Notes under the pieces: model-generated
What the model saw: the letters and a program-made list of their open reading frames with translations, nothing else
What the model was told of the DNA's origin: nothing
The model's database searches: none
DNA from: Candidatus Aenigmarchaeota archaeon CG_4_9_14_3_um_filter_37_18
Lineage (GTDB): Archaea > Aenigmatarchaeota > Aenigmatarchaeia > CG10238-14
Reading direction: 5' to 3'
Length of the DNA: 42,205 nucleotides
Assembly: GCA_002789635.1 (NCBI GenBank)
Contig: PFTQ01000065.1
Coordinates: 1 to 42,205, forward strand
Part shown: positions 14,632 through 23,068 of the stretch, piece after piece
How positions within the stretch are numbered: the stretch's first letter is position 1
How the letters are laid out: each line of letters opens with the position of its first letter
Position numbers and translations under genes: made by a program

Positions 14632-14967
14632 TTACAATCTAGCCGCAACTGGCTTCATAATATTGTTTCTTTTTGGTTCAATCTCCTGCAGGCTAACCTT
14701 CATTTCTATTTCCATTACCTTTTTCACAATAGGCGACTGTAAGTTGATTTTATAGAGCTGTGTTCTGTTGATTTTTCTTGTTTTCACAACCAAGCCCCAT
14801 TTAATGAATTTATCCCATATTTTGTACAGTGTCGGCCTTGTTATGCCGGCGCCCTTAGCTATGTCAGTTTTTGTGTAGTCAAATATATTATTATCTAAAA
14901 GAAAGTCGAAAACTCTAAGAGCAGGTGTTCTTCCAAAAATTCCAATCATTATAGAGTCCTGTTCCAT
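14632..14967 (-). CDS. Winged-helix transcriptional regulator
   Basis: The 111-residue protein opens with a hydrophobic helix (TPALRVFDFLLDN), then the helix-turn-helix YTKTDIAKGAGITRPTLYKI, followed by the wing (WGLVVKTRKINRTQLYKI) and a basic tail. The pattern is MarR/ArsR-like and typical of archaeal single-domain regulators. TATA ATATTTATAC lies about 26 bp upstream. It is divergent from 15063, and the shared region carries palindromes it may bind. Confidence 0.75.
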   Translation of the reverse strand: MEQDSIMIGIFGRTPALRVFDFLLDNNIFDYTKTDIAKGAGITRPTLYKIWDKFIKWGLVVKTRKINRTQLYKINLQSPIVKKVMEIEMKVSLQEIEPKRNNIMKPVAARL

Positions 14968-14998
14968 AGGATATTCTTGAAAAAGCTAGTATAAATAT

Positions 14999-15028
14999 TT
15001 TTACTTTTATTGTAAAATTTAATTTACA
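14999..15028. promoter_or_regulatory. Overlapping palindromes in the divergent promoter
   Basis: TTTTAC (14999-15004) with GTAAAA (15012-15017), and TGTAAA (15011-15016) with TTTACA (15023-15028), form two overlapping inverted repeats between the divergent wHTH genes. This is a plausible operator for the regulator at 14632-14967, close to both TATA boxes. Confidence 0.4.
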
Positions 15029-15062
15029 TATTTTTTATATTAAAGATAAACAAATTTAATAT

Positions 15063-15329
15063 ATGAGAGAAGAAGAAAGGGCCTGGATTCTGTTCAAATT
15101 ATTAAGGCATTGGGGTGGAAAACACACAAGTCTTGACAATCTTCCAAAAGGCCAGCCTAAGAATGTAGCGAAGCAGATAAAAGAAGCCTGCAAAGAAATG
15201 ATAAAAGACGGTTTGATACTTTCTAAACCCACCCATTACGGATTGGAAATATCGCTTAATCCTAGAAGGAAAAAAGAAATAATTGAAATTGTATCGAAAT
15301 ATTATGATATTCCTTTCGATATTTTTTAG
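15063..15329 (+). CDS. Small winged-helix-like protein
   Basis: The 88-residue protein has pattern RAWILFKLLRHWGGKHTSLD, VAKQIKEACKEMIKDGLIL and THYGLEISLNP, matching a recognition helix followed by a beta-hairpin wing. A DNA-binding role is likely; the target is unknown. AATTTAATAT directly precedes the ATG. The gene converges on trpS, with only 4 bp between the two stops. Confidence 0.6.
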   Translation: MREEERAWILFKLLRHWGGKHTSLDNLPKGQPKNVAKQIKEACKEMIKDGLILSKPTHYGLEISLNPRRKKEIIEIVSKYYDIPFDIF

Positions 15330-15333
15330 GCTG

Positions 15334-16455
15334 TTAATCCCTTACAATAAAATCGTCCAGCCTGTCTTTAGCCTTTTCCCGCCTTTCCTGAAACCCTTTC
15401 AGGTACTCATTCAACTTGTCCACCAGAATCTGCTTCAACTCCCCTGTCAGCATCTTGCCAGACTTGTAGTCGTCGTAGATTTTCTTCAGCCTTTCATCGC
15501 TCTCCTCAAAGAATGCAAGCCATTGGTAGGAAACATCTATATCAGGATTGCCTCCGAACTTCCTGTGCTCCTCAACATTCCTCGCTCCGCCAGAGAACGC
15601 GTGCTTCATTACTTTCTCGCGGACAGCTTTCGGTGTGTCTGTAGTGAATATGCATGTCGATTCCACAGATGAGGACATCTTTCCCTCCTCTGACATCCCT
15701 TGCAGCCCTGGCAAAAACCTTCCATGTATTTGTGCGGGCTTGTAATAGCCTAACTTTTCAGCTACATCCCTTGCCATCCTCCAGTAATTATCTTGGTCGA
15801 TTGATGCTGGGATAAGGACAGGTATGTTCTTCCCGTTCAATTCAGATGGAAGAAAGCAGGGGACAGTCTGGATCGCAGGGAAAAACGTAATCCCGATGTT
15901 CGAGCTGTCTGTGAAGCCGAATATTGATTTTGCTGTCGAGAGCGTGGTTTTCTTCGCAACTTTTAACGCAATCTTGTATTGCGTCTTGATGTAATCAATA
16001 TCTGAGAATATGTGCGTTTTCTTCGGCTTGAATCCGACTGCTATAACGTCTAATGCATTCTCATACGCTGTTTTATTCACTTCCTCAAGCGGCTTGTCCT
16101 TGATCAGGAATTTCTCGTCATCAGTCATCTGAAACCAAAGCTCAGTGTCAAATTTATCCTGCAGCCATTTTGTGAATATCCACGGGACTAAATGCCCTAG
16201 ATGAACCTTGCCGGAAGGGCCTCTGCCTGTGTAGAGATGGAATTTCTCGCCTTTCTCGTATTTGTCAAGTATCCAGTTCATATCCCTATGTGAGAAGTAT
16301 ATTCCTCGCCTTAAAAAGTGATGCAATTCTCCTGTATGTTTCTTGATCCTTTTGAGGAGTTTCTCGTCGATTTTTTCAGTGCCGAAGTCCTTGATCAGTT
16401 TATCATAATCTACGTTCCCTTTGACTTCCCATGGTGTTACAACAAATTCAGCCAT
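15334..16455 (-). CDS. trpS: Tryptophanyl-tRNA synthetase
   Basis: This is a class I synthetase of 373 residues. The HIGH motif is HLGH (85-88) in TGRGPSGKVHLGHLVPW, and KMSKS appears as GKMSSS near residue 259. Trp-pocket residues lie in LWFQMTDDEKFL. The archaeal/eukaryotic-type N-terminal extension is present. It charges tRNA(Trp). The start follows the upstream stop without a gap (TGAATG) and has GAGTGAGTGA as ribosome binding site. Confidence 0.95.
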   Translation of the reverse strand: MAEFVVTPWEVKGNVDYDKLIKDFGTEKIDEKLLKRIKKHTGELHHFLRRGIYFSHRDMNWILDKYEKGEKFHLYTGRGPSGKVHLGHLVPWIFTKWLQDKFDTELWFQMTDDEKFLIKDKPLEEVNKTAYENALDVIAVGFKPKKTHIFSDIDYIKTQYKIALKVAKKTTLSTAKSIFGFTDSSNIGITFFPAIQTVPCFLPSELNGKNIPVLIPASIDQDNYWRMARDVAEKLGYYKPAQIHGRFLPGLQGMSEEGKMSSSVESTCIFTTDTPKAVREKVMKHAFSGGARNVEEHRKFGGNPDIDVSYQWLAFFEESDERLKKIYDDYKSGKMLTGELKQILVDKLNEYLKGFQERREKAKDRLDDFIVRD

Positions 16456-16944
16456 TCACTCACTCTCATATATTATTGGTTTTTCTATCAACTTAAGCAA
16501 ATCTCCTGCATGGATTTTGACTGTTTTTGAATGGTTTCCAGGGTTGAAGTACAGGTAATCGAACCCTAACAATTCTTTGTCAAGGTAAGTTTTTATTTTA
16601 TTCCTGTGGCCGAAGGGTGGAACGCAGCCTATCGGGCAGCCGACTAGTCTCTCGACATCTTTCGGTTTTGCTAATAGAATTTCTTTCGTTACTTCCAGCT
16701 CCGCAATTTTACTTGTTTGGATTTTTTTATTTCCTGGACCTAGGACTACTATGAATTTCCCTTCAGTTGTTTCAAAGAGCAGGTTTTTTATCCCGCAGTT
16801 GTTTGAGTCCTCGTTGATTTTCTCCATTATTTTTCTGGTTTTATCGGCGGCTTCGCATGTGTAGACTGGATCATGGTCAAACTCCTTGTAGTCTATTCCC
16901 TTGCCTTTAAGCAACTGCTTGATTTTGTTCTCAATGAATGTCAT
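16456..16944 (-). CDS. YbaK/ProX-type aminoacyl-tRNA deacylase
   Basis: The 162-residue protein has the YbaK fold signatures KNLLFETTEGKFIVVLGPG, the conserved Lys-containing KKIQTSKIAE, and GCPIGCVPPFGHRNKIKTYLD. The GxxPPFG-type loop is the substrate pocket of prolyl-tRNA editing proteins. Relatives remove Cys or Ala from tRNA(Pro). ATG 16944 with AGTGAT at correct spacing is preferred over GTG 16953. The gene ends directly at the trpS start, so the two are co-translated, an uncommon pairing. Confidence 0.85.
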   Translation of the reverse strand: MTFIENKIKQLLKGKGIDYKEFDHDPVYTCEAADKTRKIMEKINEDSNNCGIKNLLFETTEGKFIVVLGPGNKKIQTSKIAELEVTKEILLAKPKDVERLVGCPIGCVPPFGHRNKIKTYLDKELLGFDYLYFNPGNHSKTVKIHAGDLLKLIEKPIIYESE

Positions 16945-16971
16945 AATTATCACTTGGGTTTGAAAGAATAA

Positions 16972-17340
16972 TTATCTTCTCGCCAAATTTATCAAAGTTC
17001 CAGAATCATACGGTTCTTTTGCTCTGATCATCACAGATTGTCCTAACTTTTGTTTAAGTCTTCGGAGATCATATTCGGAAAGTCCTTCAAAAGACTCCCC
17101 TGTATAAATATTTCCTAGAGCTCCCAATGCATTGATTTGATGATTTCTCCCATCGGCGATTAAGTCAACTCTAATTAGTCTTACAGGTATTTCCCGACTA
17201 TATATACCACCTACCCAACTTCCTCCATCACTTAAACCGTAGACACTGCCCGTAGCCACCTCTCCCTCCCCCAAGCTTAATACAGTAAGTTTCTTTTTAG
17301 AACCGAATAGTCCATCTGCTATTCTCCCAAATATATTCAC
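16972..17340 (-). CDS. Hypothetical protein
   Basis: This 122-residue chain has many Gly and beta-strand stretches (KLTVLSLGEGEVATGSVYGL; IPVRLIRVDLIADGRNHQI) and a C-terminal helix with LRRLKQKLGQSVMIRAKEP. It is perhaps a small beta-barrel or OB-like domain. The start is GTG with GGTGA 14 nt upstream. It sits 15 nt after the YkgJ gene and 27 nt before the YbaK gene, so it is within the same-strand run. Family not recognised. Confidence 0.5.
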   Translation of the reverse strand: MNIFGRIADGLFGSKKKLTVLSLGEGEVATGSVYGLSDGGSWVGGIYSREIPVRLIRVDLIADGRNHQINALGALGNIYTGESFEGLSEYDLRRLKQKLGQSVMIRAKEPYDSGTLINLARR

Positions 17341-17355
17341 CTATTTTCAACTTTT

Positions 17356-17868
17356 TCACCCATTTATTTCAAGAATATTAAAAAAACCTGTTAATTCGCA
17401 TGGAAGATAAACATCATGCCTTCTCGCCAAAATTTTTATTCTTTTAAGAAGTTCTGATTCTCTACTCAAAGTATCTATTACTGAAGGGATTATTTTTTCA
17501 GGATATTTTATGTTTACACCAAAAAGGCATGGGGATAGATGAATACCAAAGTCTGTTGCAATTAAAGGATCATTTTCACAAAAACCCGCTCTAATTCCTT
17601 TAGCTACTAATTTAAACGGAAATACTCTACAATAGACAGGCCTATCTGGATAAATTTGGCAGTATGTCGTTGTTGTATCATATGCTGAGCAACCTCTTTC
17701 ATTTGATAACATAACTGGTATTCCAAAGTATTCTGTTTTCAAGTAACTTGGTATACTTCCTAACTCTCTATCCCCTAAAGGTATCAAAACATCTGGTTCC
17801 CCGCAACATTTTCTTGTGCAACTTAAACAATAACCAGAACCTTCCAATAAATTATATTCAATGTCCAT
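17356..17868 (-). CDS. YkgJ-type cysteine-cluster protein
   Basis: The cysteines follow the YkgJ/UPF0153 pattern: CxxCxxxCC (Cys14, 17, 21, 22), Cys60, Cys70 and Cys80 in CQIYPDRPVYCRVFPF. The family binds a zinc or Fe-S cluster; its role is unknown. The protein is 170 residues. GGTGAG lies 6 nt before the ATG. It lies 14 nt after the acetyltransferase gene, in the same run. Confidence 0.8.
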   Translation of the reverse strand: MDIEYNLLEGSGYCLSCTRKCCGEPDVLIPLGDRELGSIPSYLKTEYFGIPVMLSNERGCSAYDTTTTYCQIYPDRPVYCRVFPFKLVAKGIRAGFCENDPLIATDFGIHLSPCLFGVNIKYPEKIIPSVIDTLSRESELLKRIKILARRHDVYLPCELTGFFNILEING

Positions 17869-17882
17869 CGTTTCTCACCTAA

Positions 17883-18614
17883 TTAAATACCCCAAAATCT
17901 AGGATAAGAGGTTGGTTGGAAATTACCAAGCATTCTTCCTAAAGTTTTTTTTAAATAATAAAAAGGTCCTAAAACAGCTGTTTGCGATTGAAGCAGTCTA
18001 TCGGCACTCCCTAATAATTTTTCATAATAAACTGTCTGTGCCCGATAGTATCTACTGGGGTCTCCAAACAGAGAAGCTAAAATTGGCCCTTGCATTACAC
18101 CCACTCTTCTAAATTCATGTTTTTCGCAAAGCCTTTGTGTTTTAGTATCGAATGTCTCGCAGAAAGCGCAAACATATTCAGTACCAGCATTTTCAATCGC
18201 AGTCATTGATTCATCAAATAAAATAGAACCTAGTCCTGTTCCTTGATATTCTGGGGATACCACTACTAAGGCTAATTCAGCGCTCATATTTTGGGGGTTT
18301 AAGATTATTGTTGACGTGGCTGGGATAATGCCTGATCTATCAGCGACCAAAATTCTAGTATTTCTATTTTGTAAAATATCTGGGTAGCATTCCGCTCTTG
18401 TGAATCCATCGTAAGAAGTATTCCTTAATTCTGGAAAGGCATTTGCATAGACTTCTGATACTCCAACATAATCTTCCTCATGTATTTCCCTAATTATATA
18501 TTCAACTCCATCTCTTCCAGTTCTTGAAATATCTACAGTCGGAAATACCAATCCTATTTCATCAATTCTTCCAGGGTTATCAAGCCGAAATATTCTTGTT
18601 CCAAAGTAATTCAC
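17883..18614 (-). CDS. GNAT N-acetyltransferase
   Basis: The acetyl-CoA-binding motif A is VVVSPEYQGTGLGSILFDES (QGTGLGS at 124-130), preceded by the beta-strand AELALVVVS and followed by KTQRLCEKHEFRRVGVMQG. At 243 residues it has about 60 extra N-terminal and 40 extra C-terminal residues beyond the GNAT fold. The GTG start lies 6 nt downstream of the racemase. The acceptor is unknown; an amino acid or peptide amine fits its neighbours. Confidence 0.8.
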   Translation of the reverse strand: MNYFGTRIFRLDNPGRIDEIGLVFPTVDISRTGRDGVEYIIREIHEEDYVGVSEVYANAFPELRNTSYDGFTRAECYPDILQNRNTRILVADRSGIIPATSTIILNPQNMSAELALVVVSPEYQGTGLGSILFDESMTAIENAGTEYVCAFCETFDTKTQRLCEKHEFRRVGVMQGPILASLFGDPSRYYRAQTVYYEKLLGSADRLLQSQTAVLGPFYYLKKTLGRMLGNFQPTSYPRFWGI

Positions 18615-18620
18615 CAGTCA

Positions 18621-19304
18621 TTATAAGTCACCTCTTATCATTCTTTTAAAACTTGAATCAATCAAAACTTCAAGAGTATCAATTATCTCAACATCAAAAT
18701 CCCGAGGATTTACTACAAATTGCAAATCAGTACATCCAAGAACAATAGCATCAGCCCCTCGCCTAATCAGTTTTTCAATAATTTCTCGAATGAACCTTTT
18801 GTCTGCTTCTATGACCTGATTCCTTAGTATTTTGACGACTGTTTCTGAAATCCTATTTTGTTCTATTTTATCCGGAAGTACAGTTTGAAAATAGTTGCTA
18901 AACAGTTCAGAATTGATTGTTTCAGATGTTGCCAATAACCCTATCTTCTTGTAGCCTTTGTTCTCAACCACTTTTACCGTTTCTTCAATCACACTTAATA
19001 CCGGTATTTTGGATTCCTGCCTAATTTTGTCGATAAAAATATGCAATGTATTACAAGGCATGACTATGAAACCAGCACCGCCATCATTCAAATTTCTGAC
19101 ACTTCTGAGCAGGAATGGCAGCATTTTTTGCTCGTTTCTGCATTTCTGTATTATTTCTTCTTCTAATCTCTTTGGGAAAGACACGTTATCTATCAGAATT
19201 TGCGGGTAATAACCAGATTTTCCAGTAAATCTTCTAGTCAACTCCAGATAGAATTTAGACGTAGTCTCCGGACCCAAACCGCCTATAACGCCAAATGCAT
19301 TCAC
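18621..19304 (-). CDS. Aspartate/glutamate racemase family protein
   Basis: It has the N-terminal IGGLGPETT of Asp/Glu racemases and the two catalytic cysteines, Cys84 in VMPCNTLH and Cys191 in VLGCTDLQ, symmetrically placed in a 227-residue two-domain protein. The family inverts L- and D-Asp or Glu without cofactor. GTG start (19304) overlaps the HTH stop as GTGA. Together with the Ddl/MurL-like pair about 14 kb away it suggests D-amino-acid use in this archaeon. Confidence 0.85.
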   Translation of the reverse strand: MNAFGVIGGLGPETTSKFYLELTRRFTGKSGYYPQILIDNVSFPKRLEEEIIQKCRNEQKMLPFLLRSVRNLNDGGAGFIVMPCNTLHIFIDKIRQESKIPVLSVIEETVKVVENKGYKKIGLLATSETINSELFSNYFQTVLPDKIEQNRISETVVKILRNQVIEADKRFIREIIEKLIRRGADAIVLGCTDLQFVVNPRDFDVEIIDTLEVLIDSSFKRMIRGDL

Positions 19305-19513
19305 CTTTCATCATTTCCGCCTCCTACACGATAAACCCTGCACCGCATATCCTCAAGCACAACTAGCTCTTGGACAAGTTTCCTTTCCTTGAGAAATATC
19401 AGAGACCCTTTCACAGAACGTATAGACAAGCCAGTCAAACGCTGGATTTCCTTTTGCTTAAGATAACTGGAACTAGACAAGGCTAACAGAATCTTCCTAG
19501 CCGATTTCGGCAA
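19301..19513 (-). CDS. Small HTH regulator leading the racemase operon
   Basis: The 70-residue protein is a compact winged helix: KILLALSSSSYLKQKEIQRL, then SIRSVKGSLIFLKERKLVQE and a short wing VLEDMRCRVYRV. It starts with TTG, with GGTGAA about 11 nt upstream, and its stop overlaps the racemase start. It is probably a local regulator of the run 19513-15334. Confidence 0.65.
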   Translation of the reverse strand: MPKSARKILLALSSSSYLKQKEIQRLTGLSIRSVKGSLIFLKERKLVQELVVLEDMRCRVYRVGGGNDER

Positions 19514-19578
19514 TCCAAACTAGTTCACCAGGCATAACTCTCACACATTTCTATGGAATAGAAGTATTTATAGGGTTA

Positions 19579-20847
19579 TTATAGGTGCAAATTAGAAAAT
19601 AGGCTTAGAACTCTCCCCCAGAATGCTTTGATTGAATTAAAAAATTCCACAAAGAAACCTGTCAATGGCGATCCTTGAGATTGCCCGGGTTCAGGTACAG
19701 TTATAGTAGTGGTTGATGATGTGGTTTGGGTTGTCGTGGTTTCTCTACTTTGGATAACTGAAAGGGTTATTTCTGTCGAATACTCTTTTTTGACTCCGCT
19801 TTTTAGCGATAGGCCTATTAGCTCTAGATTATAGCCTCCTGTTTTTGCAGTTTCTGGGATGTTAAATGTTATTGATATATCCGCAGCTTCTCCTGAATTG
19901 ATTGATTCTACATCATCTGGGTTAATTTCTGCCCAATTTCTATCGAAACCGTCCCCTGACATTGAGAAAGTAATATTATAAATAATGTAAGTCATGTTCG
20001 TGAAAAACTGGCCTTTTATTTTCTTTTCCTGTCCCTGTTCTACTGAAACTTTTTTTGGGAAATCCTGAAATTCGGCTATTCTCTTCTCTGAGGTTCCTCC
20101 ACCACCGCCGCCAGAATTTTGTATTGCGGATGTGATTGAAGTGGTGGTTGGCTTAGTTGTTGTTGAAGTTGAAGTAGTAGTGGTTGTAGAGGATGAAGTT
20201 GAAGTAGTAGATGTAGTGGTCGCTGATCCGCAAATATAGCCGTTTTCATGGCAGGTGCCTCCGCAGCATACGCAGTATTCAGGGCAGCCCATTCTACAAA
20301 AATCATTGATCGGGCAGCATCCGCTATCTGGATTTGATGAGCAGTCGTAATCTAAACAGTCTATATTTCCATCCACATCATTATCTATCCCGTCAGTACA
20401 GTTTGTCTCCACTTGCAGTATTGTTGTTGTGGTCAAATGGCAATCAGTCGGGCAAGTGTTAGAATTCTCCCCGACCTCAAAAGTAACAGAACCTCTCCAA
20501 TACCCGTCAAGATATGAATCAACTGATTTTACATAATATCCTATATTCCTATCAATGAATTGTTCCCCCCAGACAAAGGGGTAAGCAGTTTCATTTATAG
20601 AAATTCCTCCCCTATACTCTCCGAGCGCATAAAGAATAGCCTGGTAACTTGCCTGCTCAAAATCATAATAAACAAAATCATCAGTAGGAACTATAACTTC
20701 AATAACATTTTCTGAACAAACAGAATCTCCGCAGACAGAATCAGCTGCTGATAAGACAGGAAAACAAAATATCAATAAAAGGCCTAAAGTAAAGAAAGGT
20801 GTTTTTATTGTATTTCTTTTGATTAAAACGGTGTTTTTAATTATCAT
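19579..20847 (-). CDS. Secreted Thr-rich protein with MopE-like motif
   Basis: This 422-residue protein has an N-terminal signal peptide (FFTLGLLLIFCFPVLSAADS). Around residue 150-170 it carries NCTDGIDNDVDGNIDCLDYD, a motif of MopE-type surface proteins thought to bind Ca2+. A Cys-rich patch (CCPINDFCRMGCPEYCVCCG) and a long Thr/Ser tract (about residues 208-240), probably O-glycosylated, follow. The C-terminal half is an Ig-like beta domain (VSVEQGQEKKIKGQFF). A second Thr tract and a hydrophobic/amphipathic end complete it. A cell-surface role is likely. Monocistronic. Confidence 0.8.
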   Translation of the reverse strand: MIIKNTVLIKRNTIKTPFFTLGLLLIFCFPVLSAADSVCGDSVCSENVIEVIVPTDDFVYYDFEQASYQAILYALGEYRGGISINETAYPFVWGEQFIDRNIGYYVKSVDSYLDGYWRGSVTFEVGENSNTCPTDCHLTTTTILQVETNCTDGIDNDVDGNIDCLDYDCSSNPDSGCCPINDFCRMGCPEYCVCCGGTCHENGYICGSATTTSTTSTSSSTTTTTSTSTTTKPTTTSITSAIQNSGGGGGGTSEKRIAEFQDFPKKVSVEQGQEKKIKGQFFTNMTYIIYNITFSMSGDGFDRNWAEINPDDVESINSGEAADISITFNIPETAKTGGYNLELIGLSLKSGVKKEYSTEITLSVIQSRETTTTQTTSSTTTITVPEPGQSQGSPLTGFFVEFFNSIKAFWGRVLSLFSNLHL

Positions 20848-20967
20848 ATTAACCGGTTTTTAATTATCAGCAGTAAATATTAAAATATTTGTAGCAAACG
20901 CAAGTGGTTCTTCTCGGTTTCAGAAATTCTTTATTTAATCCGTTTTCCATATTATAAAAAGATTGAT

Positions 20968-21900
20968 ATGCTGGAGATAGTAAAACACATCGAACTGAAA
21001 GGCACCGAAGCCAGAAAAGTGTCTAATGCAATAACATCTGTTATCAAAGAATTCAGCAAGCGCGCTGAAGTCAAAAAACTCGAGAAACTAGAAATATACG
21101 TCACGAAAAATCCTGTAAAAATAAGCAAGAAAATACTCTCAAATATAAGACTAAAAAGACATGGGGAGATCAGAGAATGGATAACAGAAAATGCCCCGAG
21201 TTTCACCTATTGGACTGAAGGGAGCACACCTATAATAATGCTTAACGCAAACGAAAAGAAGTTCCGAAAGATGGATTATGACGGTATCCGAGGATTATTC
21301 GCACATGAACTGATGCATCTCCTGAACAAACTCGATGGGATAGAAGACCGGTTAGAAGAAGAAATGGATAAAACAGGAAATAATGTCATTCGCCTATTGG
21401 AAAAACACAAGGAAAAAGAGCCATTCACAAGAGAAAGGCTTCTGGTATCATTCATCAGGATAACCACAACCACTGTGCTCCTAATTAAAGACATCCTGGC
21501 CAACAGCAGAGCCATGAGTTTTGGGTTTGATGAAGAGCTGTATGAGAACTACAAGTCTACATTAAGCGACGTGAAAAACTTCAAATACACAGAGAATAGC
21601 ATTATAACCGCCTTAAAACAAGACAGAAAACATGTCCTCGATGACTCATACTTGGCATACCTCGGGCTAAATATGCCATGGATCACCTTTAAGATGTTCA
21701 GGATAAAATGGTATAAGTACCTTCAGGAGCTCGCGAGGATAGAAGTCCCAGATATTGTAAAGAAGAACAGCAACAATGTCCTGAAAGAGATGCTGAAGCT
21801 AAGGTCAGGCCATGATGAGAAGCAGATAGCAAAAATATTAAAGGTTAGCCAAGACAGTTATTATAATATTGTGGAATATTTCTGCAAGAAGTTGATGTAA
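20968..21900 (+). CDS. HELMH metalloprotease-like protein
   Basis: At about residue 114 LFAHELMHLLNKLDGIEDRLEE gives the HExxH zinc motif. The segments before and after are helical (EEEMDKTGNNVIRLLEKH), and a C-terminal helix-turn-helix-like stretch (EKQIAKILKVSQDSYYNIVE) may contact nucleic acid or a partner. No signal peptide, so intracellular. The architecture resembles archaeal DUF5781-type proteins, a resemblance I recall but cannot verify. GATTGAT precedes the ATG. The opposite gene is divergent with a 120-bp gap. Confidence 0.65.
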   Translation: MLEIVKHIELKGTEARKVSNAITSVIKEFSKRAEVKKLEKLEIYVTKNPVKISKKILSNIRLKRHGEIREWITENAPSFTYWTEGSTPIIMLNANEKKFRKMDYDGIRGLFAHELMHLLNKLDGIEDRLEEEMDKTGNNVIRLLEKHKEKEPFTRERLLVSFIRITTTTVLLIKDILANSRAMSFGFDEELYENYKSTLSDVKNFKYTENSIITALKQDRKHVLDDSYLAYLGLNMPWITFKMFRIKWYKYLQELARIEVPDIVKKNSNNVLKEMLKLRSGHDEKQIAKILKVSQDSYYNIVEYFCKKLM

Positions 21901-22023
21901 ACTTTTGATGCGAAAATTTGCTTTTTGTTAAGTGGGAGAAATTTTCAGCAATAGTGAAACATTATTAATATCTCACTCAGAATCTGGAGATATTATTTTG
22001 GTGGGTGAAAACACTACAAAACA

Positions 22024-22632
22024 TTATTTTTCGGCAACAATTGTGAAATTCCTCTTAATATTCTTAATATTCTCTTCTTTTATGATTTTAAACCCTATTT
22101 TTTTCAAATATTGAATAAAATCTACTCTTCTATACATCTTCTCATAAGGATGTTCTGAAGTTATTTTCATTATCTTTCCATATAAACCATCGAATGATTC
22201 TATTGAAACCTCGTAAATAAAAAATTTCCCCCCTGGTTTCAAAACCCTATAAAGTTCTCTCAAACAACCTTTCCAATCAGGAATATGATGAATTACAATG
22301 AAATCGAAAATGGCATCAAAATGGTTATTTTCAAACTTCAATTTGGAGGCATCCCCATTTTCGAAGGTGATTGAAGGGTCCTGAATTTTTTTTCTCGCAA
22401 CTTCAACCATTCTTTCATCTAAATCTATAGACACTATCTTATTAGGAGAGAAATAATTTTTAATCAGAAATGAACCAATTCCGCTGGCACACCCGATTTC
22501 CAGAAAAGTCCCTTTAGCTAATCCCTCTGAAAAACTTAAAAAATAGTTTGAAATAATTTTCTCTATAGAGCGTCTCCTAAACCAATGCTTACTAAAGAAG
22601 AAATACGAAAGGTTATTCATAGTCATAGTCAT
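22024..22632 (-). CDS. Class I SAM-dependent methyltransferase
   Basis: The SAM-binding motif I LEIGCASGIGSFLI, acidic motif II VSIDLDERMVEVARKKI, FENGDASKLKF, and motif DAIFDFIVIHHIPDW followed by RVLKPGGKFFIYEV establish a Methyltransf_11/25-type domain. Length 202 residues. The start is uncertain because ATG occurs three times within the first five codons (MTMTM). The substrate is unknown. Genes on either side appear independent. Confidence 0.85.
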   Translation of the reverse strand: MTMTMNNLSYFFFSKHWFRRRSIEKIISNYFLSFSEGLAKGTFLEIGCASGIGSFLIKNYFSPNKIVSIDLDERMVEVARKKIQDPSITFENGDASKLKFENNHFDAIFDFIVIHHIPDWKGCLRELYRVLKPGGKFFIYEVSIESFDGLYGKIMKITSEHPYEKMYRRVDFIQYLKKIGFKIIKEENIKNIKRNFTIVAEK

Positions 22633-22748
22633 ACGAAAGAATAGAATTCGTATAATTAAATTCCTTACTCTTCAATCCCCCCTCAAAAACCACCTGAGAA
22701 AACCACACCCTATCTAAATATACAAGAAAAAAAAGAAGAATTTGAGAT

Positions 22749-22931
22749 TTACTTCTTCCTGCCTACAAAATAATACACTATTGCAGTAATTATGCTGAAC
22801 AGCACTGCACAGACCACCCAAATGACTTTTGTTGTTGTGTTCAATTTCTTGTTTTTCACAAGCACCTCATAAATTACCCAAATCGCACATACAAGCGCGA
22901 CAATTCCTAACAAACTTCCAAATAGTGCCAT
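22749..22931 (-). CDS. Small two-helix membrane protein (PLDc_N-like)
   Basis: The 60-residue protein has two transmembrane helices (GSLLGIVALVCAIWVIYEVL; VIWVVCAVLFSIITAIVYYF) linked by a basic loop and ending in GRKK. The layout matches phospholipase D nuclease N-terminal-like (PLDc_N) small membrane proteins. GGAGGTAAT lies 5-8 nt before the ATG, an unusually strong site here. Confidence 0.65.
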   Translation of the reverse strand: MALFGSLLGIVALVCAIWVIYEVLVKNKKLNTTTKVIWVVCAVLFSIITAIVYYFVGRKK

Positions 22932-23068
22932 TCTCTATTACCTCCTATTCATTTATGGAAATTGGTATTTATTAAAATTTCTTGCGTTAAGCGAAGCATC
23001 AAAAAGTCACAAAACCTTTATTAATTTTAAATCTTCTAAATCATAGAGATTAATTAAATGGTGATTTA

